Shown here: one piece after another, positions 56,471 to 64,000 of the stretch
How the letters are laid out: each line of letters begins with the position of its first letter
Position numbering within the stretch: the stretch's first letter is position 1
From: Saprospiraceae bacterium
Lineage (GTDB): Bacteria > Bacteroidota > Bacteroidia > Chitinophagales > Saprospiraceae
DNA: 64,000 nucleotides
NCBI GenBank assembly: GCA_016715465.1
Contig: JADKAA010000029.1
Coordinates: forward strand, 1,178,001-1,242,000
Reading direction: 5' to 3'
Made by a program: the position numbers and the translations under genes
The notes under the pieces: generated by a model
Databases searched by the model: none
Seen by the model: the letters and a program-made list of their open reading frames with translations, nothing else
Told to the model about the DNA's origin: nothing

Positions 56471-57480
56471 TCAGAAGCGTACATTCAAAAGGCCGGTGAG
56501 TTCCTTTACTTCTTTGACAGTTTCTTGTGCCCTTTTTCGGATCACTTCTGACGATGCTTTTACTTGTTCTTTAATGGCCCTTTGTCCTGGTTTAGTTCCA
56601 TCTTGCGCTCCTTAAAAGGCCGAATAAGATTTACCAGGGCATTTGCAGCAGCTTCTTTCAGCTCGGCATACTTGAGACTGCCTGCCTGATAATCGTCCAG
56701 CAGAGAGGTGAAAGCAGTCATGTCTCCGGCTGCCTTGATCATCTCAAACAGATTAGCCACACCATCACTCATAACCCCGGTCTCAGCCCCTGTGTCAGTC
56801 ACAGCTGATTTGATTTGCCTGCGTATCGCAGTTTCTTCTGCAAATACGGATATATAATGCTTTTCGCCGGCAGACTTACTCATCTTTTTAGAGGGATCTG
56901 CTGTTGACCTGATTTTGGGTGTTTCGGTGTACAAAGCTTCAGGCAAAACAAAATAGGGCTTACCCACCTGGTTGTTGAAGCGCTGGGCTATGTCCCTGGA
57001 CAATTCCAGATGCTGCTCCTGATCCTTACCCACAGGCACATAGTCTGCCCTGTATATCAGGATGTCTGCCGTTTGCAATACAGGATAGTCCAACAGGCCC
57101 ACGGATATGAAGTCATCCTTTGAAGTCTCACCCAATTGATTGGACTTATCTTTAAACTGAGTCATCCTGGTCAGTTGGCCGTAAGAACTAAAACAGTTTA
57201 AAATCCAGCACAGCTCAGTATGTTCTGGGACTAACGATTGGACAAAAAGGTTTTCGGCATATACGCCCACTGCCATAAGGTTTGTGATGAGTTCCCAGGT
57301 ATTGTTCCTCAGTTTTGCGACATCATAGGGCATGGTCATGGCATGATAGTCCACAACCCCATAAATACATCGGTATTGATCCTGTAACCTTACCCAATTG
57401 GCTATGGCCCCGAAGTAATTGCCTAAATGCATATCCCCGGTAGGCTGGATCGCGGAAAGAACTGTTTTCTGGTCTGACAT
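56471..57480 (-). CDS. trpS: Tryptophan--tRNA ligase, frameshifted about 36 codons before its end
   Basis: Class I aminoacyl-tRNA synthetase. HIGH-type motif PTGDMHLGN near 13-21 and KMSKS in SKKMSKSAG near 198-206. As given, the frame stops at 56560 after DKGPLKNK (306 residues). If one base is added in the CCCTTT run (56578-56583, plus strand), it continues DKRAIKEQVKASSEVIRKR to a TGA at 56473-56471. That matches the normal TrpS C-terminus and length (about 336 residues). As trpS is essential and no second copy is seen here, a sequencing indel is the likely cause. Monocistronic on the minus strand. Confidence 0.92.
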
Positions 57481-57497
57481 TATTTACTTTTAAAATG

Positions 57498-57505
57498 CAA
57501 AAATA
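57498..57505 (-). promoter_or_regulatory. Candidate -7 element for trpS
   Basis: Minus-strand TATTTTTG fits TAnnTTTG and lies 18 bases before the trpS ATG. No TTG is found at -33, so support is partial. Confidence 0.35.
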
Positions 57506-57552
57506 GCATTCAGATTATACTTATATTCCACATAGTTGGAATTAGAAGCACA

Positions 57553-57586
57553 TTAAAAAAAAAGTCCCGGTCAATGACCAGGACTT
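57553..57586 (-). terminator. Terminator of the small Ala/Pro lipoprotein gene
   Basis: On the minus strand AAGTCC-T-GGTC pairs with GACC-G-GGACTT (57586-57562) with loop ATT and one A-C-type mismatch. A run of nine T follows. Confidence 0.8.
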
Positions 57587-57644
57587 CTCTTAGCTAAGCT
57601 TTTACTATATCTTAGGTATAGTTCTTAGTCCGTTTTTTTAATTA

Positions 57645-57827
57645 CTACTGAGCTGGAGCTGCTTCTGCTGGAGCTGCAGTAGTGTCAGCTGGTGCTTCTG
57701 CTGGAGCTGCTTCTGGAGCTGGTGCTGCTTCAACTGGAGTCTCTGCTGGTGCTTCTGCTGCTTGATTTCTGCAAGATGTTGCTACTGCCATTGCAGCTAC
57801 GAAAAATACAAAAAGAACTTTTTTCAT
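57645..57827 (-). CDS. Small Ala/Pro/Glu-rich lipoprotein
   Basis: 60 residues. A lipoprotein signal (MKKVLFVFFVAAMAVATSC) is followed by a 41-residue tail made almost only of Ala, Pro and Glu in loose repeats of APAEAP/EAAPAP. Such tails are extended and disordered, as in spacers that reach across the periplasm or out from the cell. It has its own -7 element (57862-57869) and terminator, so it is a genuine short gene. Family unknown; similar composition in other Bacteroidota makes alignment-based naming unreliable. Confidence 0.75.
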   Translation of the reverse strand: MKKVLFVFFVAAMAVATSCRNQAAEAPAETPVEAAPAPEAAPAEAPADTTAAPAEAAPAQ

Positions 57828-57861
57828 TTTAAAATTTTTTAAAGTTAATACAATTATAACG

Positions 57862-57869
57862 CAAAGATA
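57862..57869 (-). promoter_or_regulatory. Candidate -7 promoter element of the small lipoprotein gene
   Basis: Minus-strand TATCTTTG, identical to the elements at 8497 and 39384, lies 34 bases before the ATG at 57827. The rest of the gap up to 58107 shows nothing I recognise. Confidence 0.5.
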
Positions 57870-58107
57870 GATTCAAACTCTTGTATCATTTATGTCGTTT
57901 TGCCTAACAGTTGTTTAATGATTTGTTAATGGAGCCATATAACATTGGCCAAAGTGGCAAAAGTGCCCATTATTTTCACAAAGGGTGTGTAAGTCCCTGT
58001 CTAAATTATGCTGATTTTTAAACAAAAACCCAAATAGTTATGATGATGGCAATTTCGAATCTGAACCAAAGCAGCACATCAGCAGCCTTCAGAATTGACA
58101 ACCGGAC

Positions 58108-61098
58108 TTATTTTCGCCTGTAAACCAGGGTCCTGACATTTACCGGTCTTACAATGGGACTCCCACTGCTTTGAATCTGGTGAATGGATTCATCTATTCC
58201 TCCACCGCAAATGACAGCGTTCATCCTGGAAAAAAGCAGGTAACTGTCTGAATCAACCTTAAAAATATCGGCTGTGACCGCCGCATTTTCATGATATGAC
58301 TGCTGGACAGGCAGATAGTTAATTTTGCAATTTGAAAGGTTTAATACTTCTGCATAAGGCGTCGAGCCTGTATATTCATCGATGAAAAGTACATTAAGGC
58401 TATCGTACGCCTTTATCACAAAGCGGATATTTTCCCAAACGTTGAGTTCCGATTTGTCCAAATTGCCAACCGAATCAATGGCTGGAACGTAATAGGATGC
58501 AGTATTGACCATGTATTTTCCTGTCCATACACCTGGCCGGGCTGCGGGGTTGCCATCGATCCAGGTATTGGTGGCAGGAAAATAAAACTTACATCCCGCT
58601 GTACTCACATGCATAAATTTATCTCCAACCCATTCCAGCACGCCACTGGTTGCAGGAGCATTTGTGGCTGAAACCGAAGACCAGGTATCGGTGAGTAAAT
58701 TATAGATTTTGCCATTGTGAATGGTTCCGCCATTGTTTCCACCCCATATCATTATCTTGTCTGCGCCAAATGCAGATTGGGCCAGCTCCCGGGCTGTGGG
58801 AGCACCTGAACCAGCGGTGCTCACCCAGGTATTGGTCGAAGCGTTGTAGATGGCCCCATTGTCATAATAGGTCGGACCGTTTTTACCCCCCCAAACAAAA
58901 AATCTGTCTGACGAAATCGACTCCATTACTTGTCCGGTCCGGTTTGTGGGTAAGCCTGTCGCATTGGTTCGAATCCACCGGTTTTGTGTTACCTGGTAAC
59001 GCCAGGCAGCACCCAGCTCTCCAAATACCAATACATAATTTCCATTCTGAACGTGTTGAGCCGTATAAAAAACATTGGCATTCCAGGAGGGCATGATGTA
59101 TATCGGCGTTGTGGTTCCGAGTTCATGGGCATAGCCGCTGGCGTGGGAGCAAGTATTGTTGCCACTGGTGAAAAATAATGTTTCTGAGGTTTGTTTTACA
59201 GGACAACACAGCCCTGCATTATTTTGGTGTTTATAAGGCGTTGTATAACTGATCCATTGCCTGGTATTTACATCAAAATATTTGATGAAGAGCTTTTTTC
59301 GCTGCACTGCATCCCAATCAATGTATTTGAAGAAAAACAGTTTTCCATCGGAAAGCAGTGCCCTGGTTTCTGAATCCGTATAAAACAGACTGGAAGCCAA
59401 TGCCGGTGTGTGTGCATTGTTCCACTGCAAGGTCGTTGGATAGTACAAATGATCTGCATTGGTAAATACATACCCGGATTCGTCCAGCCTGCCACCTATG
59501 ATCATGAGTTCTGTACCCGTCCAAACCGCTGTATGCTGATGAACCCTGGGTCCTCCAACCGGAATGTCACTCCATAGGTTTGTGCCAGGATTATAACTCA
59601 CACCGCCATCGGCACTGATGGTATCGGGACCAGGTAATATAATATACCCCCCATAATAAAATACTTCGCTTCCTGTCCATGTAGCCGAAGAACCTGGCCT
59701 ATACAAATTGCCATTCATCGTCTCGATGCAGGTATATAAATTTGTATTTGGATTAAACGTAAATCCGCCAGACGGTCCATATAAAACCAACTGTGACCCT
59801 GTCCAGACCTGCGCTTTTGTGACCACAATTCCAGCACACGGATTTGTTGGAAAATTTGCAGTAGTTCCGGTATTGCAATCAAAAATGAAAAAAGGATAAA
59901 TAAGTATTTTACTTCCCGTAAACAGTGGAACAGTGTTGTTCAGATTAAAAGATGGCAGGGTAAAATCCTGGATGTTGCCATAGGCGGCCTCATTCAGGTC
60001 AAAAGAAAAAATACGGGATGGGTTCACCGATACACAATATACCTTATTCTGAGCCGAAATATAAAACATAATACACTGATTCCCTAAAAAAAGTCCTCCA
60101 TTGGAAGGATCTGCAATATTCCCCAGGTTAAAAGCGGACTTGTTTATCTCCCGGATCTGACTGCCCATCAATTGATATCCCATTTGTCTTAATGCGGTGG
60201 TATCCGCACTTTCCTCCGATACTTCCATTATTTCTCCCTGTCTCTCCGGGTATGCCCACTTCATGGCGCCGTATCCTTCGCTGGTCAATACCTGCCCAGT
60301 CAGACCCATATTGCCATTTGGTCTTATCTCTCCCAAAACATCGACACTGCCATTGAAACTACCGCCGCCTGTGAAGCTTGTTCCTCCCTGAGCCCACATC
60401 GTAATTCTCCGGTCATAACCCCCCGGATCCATTCCACCTCCATAAATATCCAATGACTGCGCCTGTCCAAAGTCAGTGTATGAAATGGTACCGTTGTTGT
60501 ATGCTTTACCAAAAACATCCCAGCCCAGTTCCAACTTATGGCCATTGCCAATTTTCAGTCCTTCATCCGTAAGCCGCATTCGCTCCGCGTTGTTGGACCG
60601 GAATGCCAGTGTACTGGTGTCGGTCGTACCTAAAAATTTTGAATTTACATCTATCGCTGTATTGCCGATCGTAGACCAGTTTTGACCCAAACTCTGACCT
60701 TGTGAAGTGTGGAGTAAGGTCCAACCAGACATACCCGCATATATTATTTCTGCAGAAGCGGATGGCACAAGGAAAAAGTCCCCTGATTGGAGCGTCAACC
60801 GGCATACCGCTGTATTGTAATTTTGGATCACCAATCGCAGTCCATCGGCGTCAGTGACAGGAGGAATAATGACCAGGGTGTCCGGTGCAGACCCTGTGAC
60901 CACCACAAAACTTAGATTGGCTGGAATATACGCTGTGTCGCCATTGGCTACCAGCAGCTGTCCCCGTGTAGCGATGGCTCCGGAAATATCTAAGGACGTT
61001 TTTGGGTCGGCATTATTGATGCCCACTTTCTGTGACGACAATTTAAAGATGCATAGAAAAGAAACCGCCAAAACGTAAAATAAACGCATGTAGGTCAT
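58108..61098 (-). CDS. Secreted kelch-repeat protein with tail-fibre-like N-terminus
   Basis: 996 residues from ATG 61098 (MTYMRLFYVLAVSFLCIFKLSSQ) or 993 from 61089. The N-terminal part is of the surface/tail-fibre type: KVGINNADPKTSLDISGAIA, then TLAFRSNNAERMRLTDEG and VDVLGEIRPNGNMGLTGQVL. From about 400 kelch-like blades appear (VWTGSQLVLYG; TWTGSEVFYYGG; VWTGTELMIIGGR; ISSDRFFVWGGKNG; FGADKIMIWGGNNG). The C-terminus (VRPVNVRTLVYRRK) has no T9SS sorting domain, so it may stay periplasmic or be released by another route. Function unknown. Confidence 0.75.
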   Translation of the reverse strand: MTYMRLFYVLAVSFLCIFKLSSQKVGINNADPKTSLDISGAIATRGQLLVANGDTAYIPANLSFVVVTGSAPDTLVIIPPVTDADGLRLVIQNYNTAVCRLTLQSGDFFLVPSASAEIIYAGMSGWTLLHTSQGQSLGQNWSTIGNTAIDVNSKFLGTTDTSTLAFRSNNAERMRLTDEGLKIGNGHKLELGWDVFGKAYNNGTISYTDFGQAQSLDIYGGGMDPGGYDRRITMWAQGGTSFTGGGSFNGSVDVLGEIRPNGNMGLTGQVLTSEGYGAMKWAYPERQGEIMEVSEESADTTALRQMGYQLMGSQIREINKSAFNLGNIADPSNGGLFLGNQCIMFYISAQNKVYCVSVNPSRIFSFDLNEAAYGNIQDFTLPSFNLNNTVPLFTGSKILIYPFFIFDCNTGTTANFPTNPCAGIVVTKAQVWTGSQLVLYGPSGGFTFNPNTNLYTCIETMNGNLYRPGSSATWTGSEVFYYGGYIILPGPDTISADGGVSYNPGTNLWSDIPVGGPRVHQHTAVWTGTELMIIGGRLDESGYVFTNADHLYYPTTLQWNNAHTPALASSLFYTDSETRALLSDGKLFFFKYIDWDAVQRKKLFIKYFDVNTRQWISYTTPYKHQNNAGLCCPVKQTSETLFFTSGNNTCSHASGYAHELGTTTPIYIMPSWNANVFYTAQHVQNGNYVLVFGELGAAWRYQVTQNRWIRTNATGLPTNRTGQVMESISSDRFFVWGGKNGPTYYDNGAIYNASTNTWVSTAGSGAPTARELAQSAFGADKIMIWGGNNGGTIHNGKIYNLLTDTWSSVSATNAPATSGVLEWVGDKFMHVSTAGCKFYFPATNTWIDGNPAARPGVWTGKYMVNTASYYVPAIDSVGNLDKSELNVWENIRFVIKAYDSLNVLFIDEYTGSTPYAEVLNLSNCKINYLPVQQSYHENAAVTADIFKVDSDSYLLFSRMNAVICGGGIDESIHQIQSSGSPIVRPVNVRTLVYRRK

Positions 61099-61198
61099 TT
61101 TTTTCAAATATATCCCATCGTTCCTGATCGGCACCTTTAAAGGCATCACATAAAATGTGGTTTTATGCACTTTGGATAATGTCCGAAAAAATATTTAT

Positions 61199-61240
61199 TT
61201 AACTCTGAGTTAATATTTTAAAAATTATAGGATATATTTG
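61199..61240 (+). promoter_or_regulatory. fadN promoter with palindromic operator
   Basis: TATATTTG (61233-61240) matches TAnnTTTG, with TTA instead of TTG 19 bases upstream (61211-61213). The -33 position lies inside the palindrome TTAACTC-T-GAGTTAA (61199-61213), which has perfect 7-base arms. A dimeric repressor there would block the polymerase, as TetR-type fatty-acid regulators do in other phyla. The ATG is 26 bases downstream. Confidence 0.65.
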
Positions 61241-61266
61241 TATTTTTAAAGTCTAAAAGATTTATC

Positions 61267-63642
61267 ATGCCTTATAGAATAAAAAAAGCTGCCGTGCTGG
61301 GCTCTGGCATTATGGGTTCAGGAATAGCCTGTCACCTTGCCAACATAGGTATTCAGGTTGTTATGCTAGACCTGCCCGGAGGTGAAGGAAAGGCCAAAAA
61401 TGCCGTAGCTGCGGAAGCGCTTGCCAAAGCCATGAAATCCAGCCCTGCCCCATTGTACCGCAAAAGTTTTGCCTCTAATATAACTACAGGGAATTTTGAG
61501 GATGACCTGCCCAAAATTGCAGATTGCGACTGGATCATAGAAGTGATCGTGGAACGGGCCGACCTGAAGCAGTCATTGTACGCAAAGGTGGAGAACCACC
61601 GTAAACAAGGCAGTTTAATTACATCCAATACTTCCGGAATTCCTATTTCAGTGCTAACAGAAGGAAGGTCTGACGATTTCAAAAAACACTTTTGTGGTAC
61701 GCATTTTTTCAATCCTGTTCGCTACATGGCATTGCTTGAAATCATTCCGCATAAAGATACAGATGCCGGTGTAGTTGACTTTTTCATGGCTTATGGCACC
61801 GACTATCTTGGAAAAAAGACCGTTTTGTGTAAAGATACGCCCGCATTCATAGGCAACAGAATCGGTTTCTTTTCCGGTAATAAAATAAATGAGCTGACAG
61901 AAAAAAATCAGCTTCGCATTTCAGAAGTGGACAAACTAACTTCTGATCCCATTGGCTGGCCTTCTACGGGCAGTTACAGACTGCTTGATCTGGTAGGTCT
62001 CGATACTTCTGTAAAAGTAACCCAGGGCGTAATTGCAGCTTGTCCCAACGATGGATATGTAAAAGAGCTCGCAGGAAGATCAACCCCAAAACACACCCAG
62101 TTTCTACTGGACAACAAATTTCTGGGCAACAAATCTGGCCAGGGTTACTACAAAAAAACCGGTGATAAAGATGAAAATGGAAAAACCATTGTGCTGGAGC
62201 TCGACCTCAACACCCTGGAATATGTAAAGACTCAAAAGTCAACGCTCCAGTCTTTGGGCATGGCTAAAAAAATTGAGCTCATCGACAAGCGCCTCAAAGA
62301 CATGATCCACTTCGATGATGCAGGTGGAAAATTTCTGGAAGAATATTTTGGGGGCCTTTTTTCCTATGCCTCCAACCGTATTCCTGAGATCGCTGATTAC
62401 CTGTATAGCATTGACGATGCGATGAAGGCGGGGTACGCCTGGGGTTACGGGCCTTTTGAATATTGGGATATGTTTGGCTTAAAAGCCGGCATTCAAATGG
62501 GTGAAAAATATGGCAATACCCTGCCTGAATGGATTCGCTCCATGGAACAGGCAGGACATACCCACTTTTACAAAATTGAAAACGGTATCAGGAAATTCTA
62601 TAACCAGCATACTGCGGCTTATGAAGCCCTGCCCAATGCCGAAAGTGTGATTCATCTCGACAATTTAAGAAGCCAGTCTCCCGTATATAAAAATACCGAA
62701 TGTATTCTCCACGATATTGGAGAAGGTGTGCTTTGTCTGGAATTCATTAGCAAAGCCAACGCCATTGGCGAAGGCATCGGACAAGGGTTGATGGAGGCCA
62801 TTCAATTGGCAGAGGGTGGTAATTGGAAAGGACTGGTCATTGGCAACAATGCCAAAAACTTTACCGTGGGTGCCAATCTTATGGCAGTTGGTATGGAGGC
62901 CATGCAGAAAAACTTTGACAAACTTGAGGTCATGGTCAACGGCTTTCAGCAGATCAACATGGCCATGCGCTACAGCAAAATTCCCGTGGTTGTAGCCACG
63001 CAGGGATACTGCTTCGGCGGTGGCGTAGAAATGCTCGTCCATGCCGATGCAGCGGTATGTGCCGCCGAGACGTACATGGGGCTGGTGGAAGTTGGTGTAG
63101 GACTTATTCCCGGCGGCGGCGGCACCAAAGAATTTGCACTGAGAGCCTCTGATTCATTTTTTGAGGGTGATACCCAGATACCGACCCTGGTCGACAAACT
63201 GAGAACGATTGCAACAGCAACCGTTGCCACTTCCGCACATGAAGGATATCAGTATGGTTATCTCCTGGAAGAACGAGATACCGTATCCCTCAGCACGGAA
63301 CAAGTGCTCTCCAAGGCAAGGGCAAGGGTTATCGAAATGGCCGCAGACTATACTCCTCCTCCACCCAAACAGGTAACCGTTATGGGCAGAAACGGTCTGG
63401 GCACACTCTATACGGCCATCAATGAATTTTACCTCGGTAAATTTATGAGCGAATACGATGTGGAGATCAGTAGAAAAGTGGCCTACGTCCTATGTGGTGG
63501 CGATCTTACCGGCCAGCAAAAAGTAAGTGAACAATACCTGCTGGACATAGAAAGGGAAGCCTTCCTGCAATTGCTGGGAAATCAAAAGACCCTGGATAGG
63601 ATTCAGTATATGCTGATGAATAATAAACCGCTTAGGAATTAG
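61267..63642 (+). CDS. fadN: 3-hydroxyacyl-CoA dehydrogenase / enoyl-CoA hydratase (FadN type)
   Basis: 791 residues. The dehydrogenase comes first: NAD-binding GSGIMGSGIACHLANIG near 11-27, TSNTSGIPIS near 118-127 and HFFNPVRYM near 144-152. The hydratase comes last, from about 475: NFTVGANLM near 536, GYCFGGGVEMLVHADAAV near 580-597 with the catalytic Glu, and EVGVGLIPGGGGTKE near 611. This order is that of Bacillus FadN, the reverse of E. coli FadB. It performs hydration and NAD-dependent oxidation of acyl-CoA. The last codons (CTT AGG AAT TAG) are already part of the downstream heptamer array, which supplies the stop. A thiolase gene follows, as in fadNA operons. Confidence 0.93.
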   Translation: MPYRIKKAAVLGSGIMGSGIACHLANIGIQVVMLDLPGGEGKAKNAVAAEALAKAMKSSPAPLYRKSFASNITTGNFEDDLPKIADCDWIIEVIVERADLKQSLYAKVENHRKQGSLITSNTSGIPISVLTEGRSDDFKKHFCGTHFFNPVRYMALLEIIPHKDTDAGVVDFFMAYGTDYLGKKTVLCKDTPAFIGNRIGFFSGNKINELTEKNQLRISEVDKLTSDPIGWPSTGSYRLLDLVGLDTSVKVTQGVIAACPNDGYVKELAGRSTPKHTQFLLDNKFLGNKSGQGYYKKTGDKDENGKTIVLELDLNTLEYVKTQKSTLQSLGMAKKIELIDKRLKDMIHFDDAGGKFLEEYFGGLFSYASNRIPEIADYLYSIDDAMKAGYAWGYGPFEYWDMFGLKAGIQMGEKYGNTLPEWIRSMEQAGHTHFYKIENGIRKFYNQHTAAYEALPNAESVIHLDNLRSQSPVYKNTECILHDIGEGVLCLEFISKANAIGEGIGQGLMEAIQLAEGGNWKGLVIGNNAKNFTVGANLMAVGMEAMQKNFDKLEVMVNGFQQINMAMRYSKIPVVVATQGYCFGGGVEMLVHADAAVCAAETYMGLVEVGVGLIPGGGGTKEFALRASDSFFEGDTQIPTLVDKLRTIATATVATSAHEGYQYGYLLEERDTVSLSTEQVLSKARARVIEMAADYTPPPPKQVTVMGRNGLGTLYTAINEFYLGKFMSEYDVEISRKVAYVLCGGDLTGQQKVSEQYLLDIEREAFLQLLGNQKTLDRIQYMLMNNKPLRN

Positions 63643-63890
63643 GATTTAGGAGTTAGCAATTAGGAGTTAGCAATTAGGAGTTAGCAATTAGGAGTTAGCA
63701 ATTAGGAGTTAGGAATTAGGAGTTAGGAGTTAGGAGTTAGGAATTAGGAATTAGGAGTTAGGAATTAGGAGTTAGGAATTAGGAGTTAGGAATTAGGAGT
63801 TAGGAATTAGGAGTTAGGAATTAGGAGTTAGGAATTAGGAGTTAGGAATTAGGAGTTAGAGACTAGAAGTTAGGGACTAGGGGCCAGGAA
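63632..63890 (+). repeat. 37 perfectly phased TTAGGAN heptamers between fadN and the thiolase
   Basis: 259 bases that parse into 37 units of exactly 7 bases without an indel. The main types are TTAGGAA and TTAGGAG, which alternate to make a 14-base higher unit; TTAGCAA alternates with TTAGGAG in units 4-11. The last five units are degenerate (TTAGAGA to CCAGGAA). The first three units equal those at 4736. TAG in every third frame step makes read-through impossible. Confidence 0.95.
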
Positions 63891-63892
63891 TG

Positions 63893-63934
63893 GATAATTG
63901 ATAATTGATAATTGATAATTGATAATTGATAATT
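63893..63934 (+). repeat. Six tandem GATAATT heptamers
   Basis: Six exact copies of a different 7-base unit, two bases after the TTAGGAN array, ending 8 bases before the thiolase ATG. It therefore occupies the ribosome-binding region of the thiolase. Confidence 0.95.
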
Positions 63935-63942
63935 AAAATATT

Positions 63943-64000
63943 ATGGAAGCATATATCATAGATGGACTTCGATCCGCTGTTACCAAAGCCAAAAGGGGCG
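63943..64000 (+). CDS. fadA: Acetyl-CoA acyltransferase (thiolase) start, cut by window edge
   Basis: Nineteen codons are visible: MEAYIIDGLRSAVTKAKRG, then the window ends. The opening YI.DG.RSAV.KAKRG is the standard N-terminus of FadA-type 3-ketoacyl-CoA thiolases. Position after fadN fits the fadN-fadA order known from Bacillus. It would cleave 3-ketoacyl-CoA to acetyl-CoA, the last step of beta-oxidation. The catalytic Cys and His lie outside the window. Confidence 0.85.
   Translation, partial: MEAYIIDGLRSAVTKAKRG

Noticed and set aside
63632..63890. TTAGGAN repeats as a telomere
   Set aside because: The array is internal, lies between two genes of one operon and is followed by the thiolase; nothing suggests a replicon end.
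1..64000. tRNA, rRNA, insertion sequences, prophage or integrase genes
   Set aside because: Both strands were scanned by eye for conserved tRNA arms, transposase motifs and terminal inverted repeats; none was convincing. A tRNAscan-SE and ISfinder run would settle this.

Overview
The window looks like a chromosomal segment of a Bacteroidota bacterium, most probably a member of the Saprospiria/Saprospiraceae. The clues are a gldA-gldF-gldG gliding-motility ABC cluster, several large cell-surface proteins with type IX secretion (T9SS) sorting domains, TonB receptor plus DUF4249 and BtuB plus BtuG-like pairs, LytS/LytTR signalling, and promoters of the Bacteroidota type (TAnnTTTG, in one case with TTG 20 bp upstream). 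No rRNA, tRNA, insertion sequence or CRISPR array was seen.

Layout. 1-1653 (minus): a two-gene anti-phage module of the Septu type, an AAA ATPase (PtuA-like) overlapping by 4 bases an HNH nuclease (PtuB-like) that runs off the left edge. 1800-4730 (minus): a short, visibly GC-rich DnaE of the DnaE2/ImuC class, with a heptamer repeat touching its start and a palindrome-rich upstream region. 5037-5091: five 11-bp iterons. 5296-8218 (minus): two overlapping T9SS cargo genes under a strong promoter; the downstream gene is broken by an in-frame TAG and a frameshift. 8542-14812 (plus): housekeeping and motility run DUF3098-uppP-truB-gldA-gldF-gldG-DUF4340. 15282-18669: small secreted protein, Lrp/AsnC regulator, TraB/GumN protein, diacylglycerol-kinase-like lipid kinase, TfoX-like protein.

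18740-26086 (minus) is a nine-gene block: YceI protein, propeller histidine kinase, LytTR regulator, two heme-type lipoproteins (the first frameshifted at a run of 11 T), OB-fold protein, second YceI protein and a DUF5777 beta-barrel. Its shared theme (heme, periplasmic lipocalin-like carrier, outer-membrane barrel, own two-component system) makes it the best candidate for an undescribed system. 26173-30938: serine hydrolase, then a TonB receptor/DUF4249 pair.

30978-39391 (minus) is a vitamin B12 locus: cobalamin riboswitch, BtuB-like receptor, BtuG-like propeller lipoprotein, small barrel, DUF6580 membrane protein, and 37 bp further a giant T9SS protein with 13 two-cysteine repeats. 39523-56371 holds a 1342-residue HYR-like/dockerin/cohesin-like surface protein, a NarL-type regulator, an aspartylglucosaminidase-like hydrolase, an LpxL-like acyltransferase abutting a large outer-membrane protein, a secreted metzincin protease and a CotH/lamin-tail protein. 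56471-61098: trpS (frameshifted near its end), a small Ala/Pro-rich lipoprotein and a kelch protein. 61199-64000 (plus): fatty-acid beta-oxidation genes fadN and a thiolase start, separated by 43 perfectly phased 7-bp repeats.

Three separate frameshifts (5580-5584, 21738-21748, 56578-56583) all sit at homopolymers, one of them in the essential gene trpS, so residual sequencing indels are the simplest explanation. Phase variation or slippage is possible for the two surface-associated genes but not shown.
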